A stretch of DNA of 13,763 nt from Acidobacteriota bacterium (GTDB lineage Bacteria > Acidobacteriota > Terriglobia > Terriglobales > Acidobacteriaceae): assembly GCA_003224995.1 (NCBI GenBank), contig QIAI01000170.1:1-13763 (forward strand). The letters run 5' to 3'. Both the position numbers and the translations under genes were made by a program. Numbering within the stretch: position 1 is the first letter of the stretch; the number at the start of each line of letters is the position of its first letter. Below, one piece after another: positions 12,561-13,763 of the stretch. The notes beneath the pieces are model-generated. The model worked only from the letters and a program-made list of their open reading frames with translations. It did no database searches and was not told where the DNA came from.

Positions 12561-13229
12561 ATGGACACTGAGCAATCGGCTGTCGGTGTTTTTCTGTTGG
12601 CGGAGAACCGGTTGTTCTTGGATGTGTTCGCCCGCCTCTTGGGACGTCGCGACGACATTCACGTGGTGGGCGGAGCTGCGGTTTCGGCGAGCTTCGTTCT
12701 CCAGGTTGTGGCAGCCAATCCGGATGTGATTCTGTGCGATTCGCTGACCAGCACATTGTCCACAGAAGATCCGCTGGGCGAACTTCGACGCAGTCTCCCG
12801 AATGCGAGAATCCTGTTATTCGGCATGGATTCCGATCCTGAGAAATTTCTTATTGCAGTGCACCACGGCGTCTCGGGCTACGTACTCAAGGACGCTTCCG
12901 CGGCGGAAATAGGCAATGCGATACGAGCCGTGGCACAGGGTGACGCGGTGTGCCCGCCTGCCCTATGCCGATCCCTGTTTGATCACGTAGCCAGTTCCGG
13001 AGCATGGCAGCCGGGGATTCAGGTCAGAAAGAATCTTGGCCTGACTCGCAGAGAACAACAGCTGGTGCAGTTGGTCAGCGAGGGTCTGACTAACAAAGAG
13101 ATCGCTTCCCGCCTCTACCTATCGGAACAGACTGTGAAAAATCATGTGCGACGAATGCTGCGCAAGGCCGGAGCGACCGATCGTTTGGAAGCGGTGGAAC
13201 GCTGGCGCGCACAGGGCTTCTGGACCTAG
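12561..13229 (+). CDS. NarL/LuxR-family response regulator with atypical receiver
   Basis: This 222-residue protein has a receiver domain (about 8-125) and a LuxR-type helix-turn-helix (about 159-215: LTRREQQLVQLVSEGLTNKE, LSEQTVKNHVRRMLRKAG). In the receiver the phospho-acceptor Asp is present (D60 in DVILCDS), as is the conserved lysine (K110 in GYVLKD). The usual acidic pair after strand 1 is reduced to AEN (only E15), and the strand-4 Thr/Ser is Gly (FGM at 87-89). Metal-dependent phosphorylation may be weak or absent, so it could act without a kinase or respond to another signal. No histidine kinase is in the window. The start is ATG 12561; no strong Shine-Dalgarno site is visible. A promoter and structured leader lie upstream. 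It is convergent with the aminotransferase gene. Confidence 0.9.
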   Translation: MDTEQSAVGVFLLAENRLFLDVFARLLGRRDDIHVVGGAAVSASFVLQVVAANPDVILCDSLTSTLSTEDPLGELRRSLPNARILLFGMDSDPEKFLIAVHHGVSGYVLKDASAAEIGNAIRAVAQGDAVCPPALCRSLFDHVASSGAWQPGIQVRKNLGLTRREQQLVQLVSEGLTNKEIASRLYLSEQTVKNHVRRMLRKAGATDRLEAVERWRAQGFWT

Positions 13230-13317
13230 GAAACGGTTCTCCTCTCGATAAATCTTCAAGTCTTCTGCGGATCATTAAGGATAACTGTTCCTATCCGCCC
13301 GGAGGTTACGCTCCCGC

Positions 13318-13366
13318 GACACTTGGATACATTATGTTGAGGTTGTCTGGCCACTATCCAAGTGTC
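13318..13366. repeat. Perfect 12-bp inverted repeat at the aminotransferase stop codon
   Basis: GACACTTGGATA (13318-13329) and TATCCAAGTGTC (13355-13366) are exact reverse complements separated by 25 nt. The right arm ends at the base adjoining the TAG of the - strand aminotransferase gene (13369-13367). There is no T-run. As RNA it would form a long-loop hairpin right after the stop; as DNA it could be a protein site. It lies between two convergent genes. Confidence 0.7.
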
Positions 13367-13763
13367 CTAGCCTTTCTCAATGACTCTCCGAATGCGCTCA
13401 AACGCCCAGTGGATTTCTTCTCTGCCGATCGTCAATGGTGGGGCGATGCGGATGACCCGGTCGTGAGTCTCTTTGCACAACACGCCCTCACGCTTCAATG
13501 CCTCGCAGTAAGGACGGGCCGGCACTTGAAGTTCAATGCCGATCCACAGCCCAATGCCTCGGACTTCTTTGATGTTCGGGCTGTGAAGGGTTTTCAGCAA
13601 GGTGAGGAAGTAGGCGCCGAGTTCGGCGGAGCGTTCCACCAGTTTCTCTTCCACCAGCACACGAAGAGCGGTGCGAGCGACCGCACAGCCGAGGGGATTT
13701 CCGCCGAACGTGCTGCCATGATCGCCAGGCTGGTAGACGCCGAGAATCTCCTCAGACGCTAGT
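13367..13763 (-). CDS. rocD: Ornithine--oxo-acid aminotransferase, C-terminal part (runs off the window)
   Basis: The - strand frame is open from the window edge to TAG at 13367, 132 codons, reading LASEEILGVYQPGDHGSTFG, then GNPLGCAVARTALRVLVEEK and VRGIGLWIGIELQVPARPYC, and ending FERIRRVIEKG. The GDHGSTFGGNPL block and the GVLCKETHDRVIRIAPPLTI segment are characteristic of class III PLP-dependent aminotransferases of the ornithine-delta type, which convert ornithine and 2-oxoglutarate to glutamate semialdehyde. The PLP lysine lies upstream, outside the window. Acetylornithine aminotransferase (argD) is the main alternative; the 'LCKETH' and 'VIRIAPPL' wording favours rocD. It looks intact as far as it is seen. 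Confidence 0.88.
   Translation of the reverse strand, partial: LASEEILGVYQPGDHGSTFGGNPLGCAVARTALRVLVEEKLVERSAELGAYFLTLLKTLHSPNIKEVRGIGLWIGIELQVPARPYCEALKREGVLCKETHDRVIRIAPPLTIGREEIHWAFERIRRVIEKG

Noticed and set aside
13334..13762. 142-codon open frame on the + strand
   Set aside because: It is antisense to the aminotransferase, whose - strand translation is clearly conserved.

Overview
The window looks like chromosomal DNA of a free-living bacterium with moderately high GC, most likely an acidobacterium (Acidobacteriota). This rests on the look of the proteins: a six-domain S1 with a long acidic N-terminal extension, an exported TPR protein with its lineage-typical layout, small exported carboxypeptidase-regulatory-like proteins, and an acidic LysW-like zinc ribbon. 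It is not a marker-gene placement. I see no phage, transposase, CRISPR array, rRNA or tRNA.

Layout. Positions 1-283 (-) hold the 5' end of an exported M28-type peptidase. Positions 426-1415 (+) are a compact three-gene cluster: a LysW-like zinc-ribbon protein, then two small exported proteins, the first overlapping its neighbour by 8 nt. Positions 1569-2538 (+) are a zinc alcohol dehydrogenase broken by a frameshifting internal deletion. Positions 2690-2983 (-) encode a 97-residue acidic protein of unknown function. Positions 3068-3395 (+) hold a possible 29-codon leader ORF overlapping a small membrane protein, followed by a clear hairpin terminator shared with the convergent rpsA (3558-5465, -). 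A good sigma-70-type promoter lies about 160 nt upstream of rpsA. Positions 5844-6326 (+) encode a HIT-family protein. Its convergent neighbour is ligA (6424-8390, -), split in two by another short internal deletion; between them are eight perfect copies of a 7-bp repeat. Positions 8479-9027 (+) encode a GNAT acetyltransferase, followed by degenerate 17- and 20-bp tandem repeats and a convergent exported TPR protein (9218-10870, -). Positions 11104-12000 (+) encode a diacylglycerol-kinase-family lipid kinase that also seems to lack about 20 internal codons. A 560-bp non-coding stretch with a TTGACA promoter and a two-tier hairpin leads into a NarL/LuxR-type response regulator (12561-13229, +). 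The 3' part of an ornithine aminotransferase-like gene (13367-13763, -) closes the window, with a perfect 12-bp inverted repeat abutting its stop codon.

The genes are mostly unrelated housekeeping and accessory functions. The main anomaly is that three of them (alcohol dehydrogenase, ligA, lipid kinase) each appear to lack an internal block of about 50-60 nt: two frameshifting, one in frame. Because NAD-dependent DNA ligase is normally essential, an assembly or sequencing artefact must be excluded first. If the deletions are real, they suggest a recurrent short-deletion process. The other items of interest are the LysW-like protein without the C-terminal EDWGE attachment motif, the structured leader and atypical receiver of the response regulator, the leader ORF at 3068, and several hairpins lying right at stop codons.
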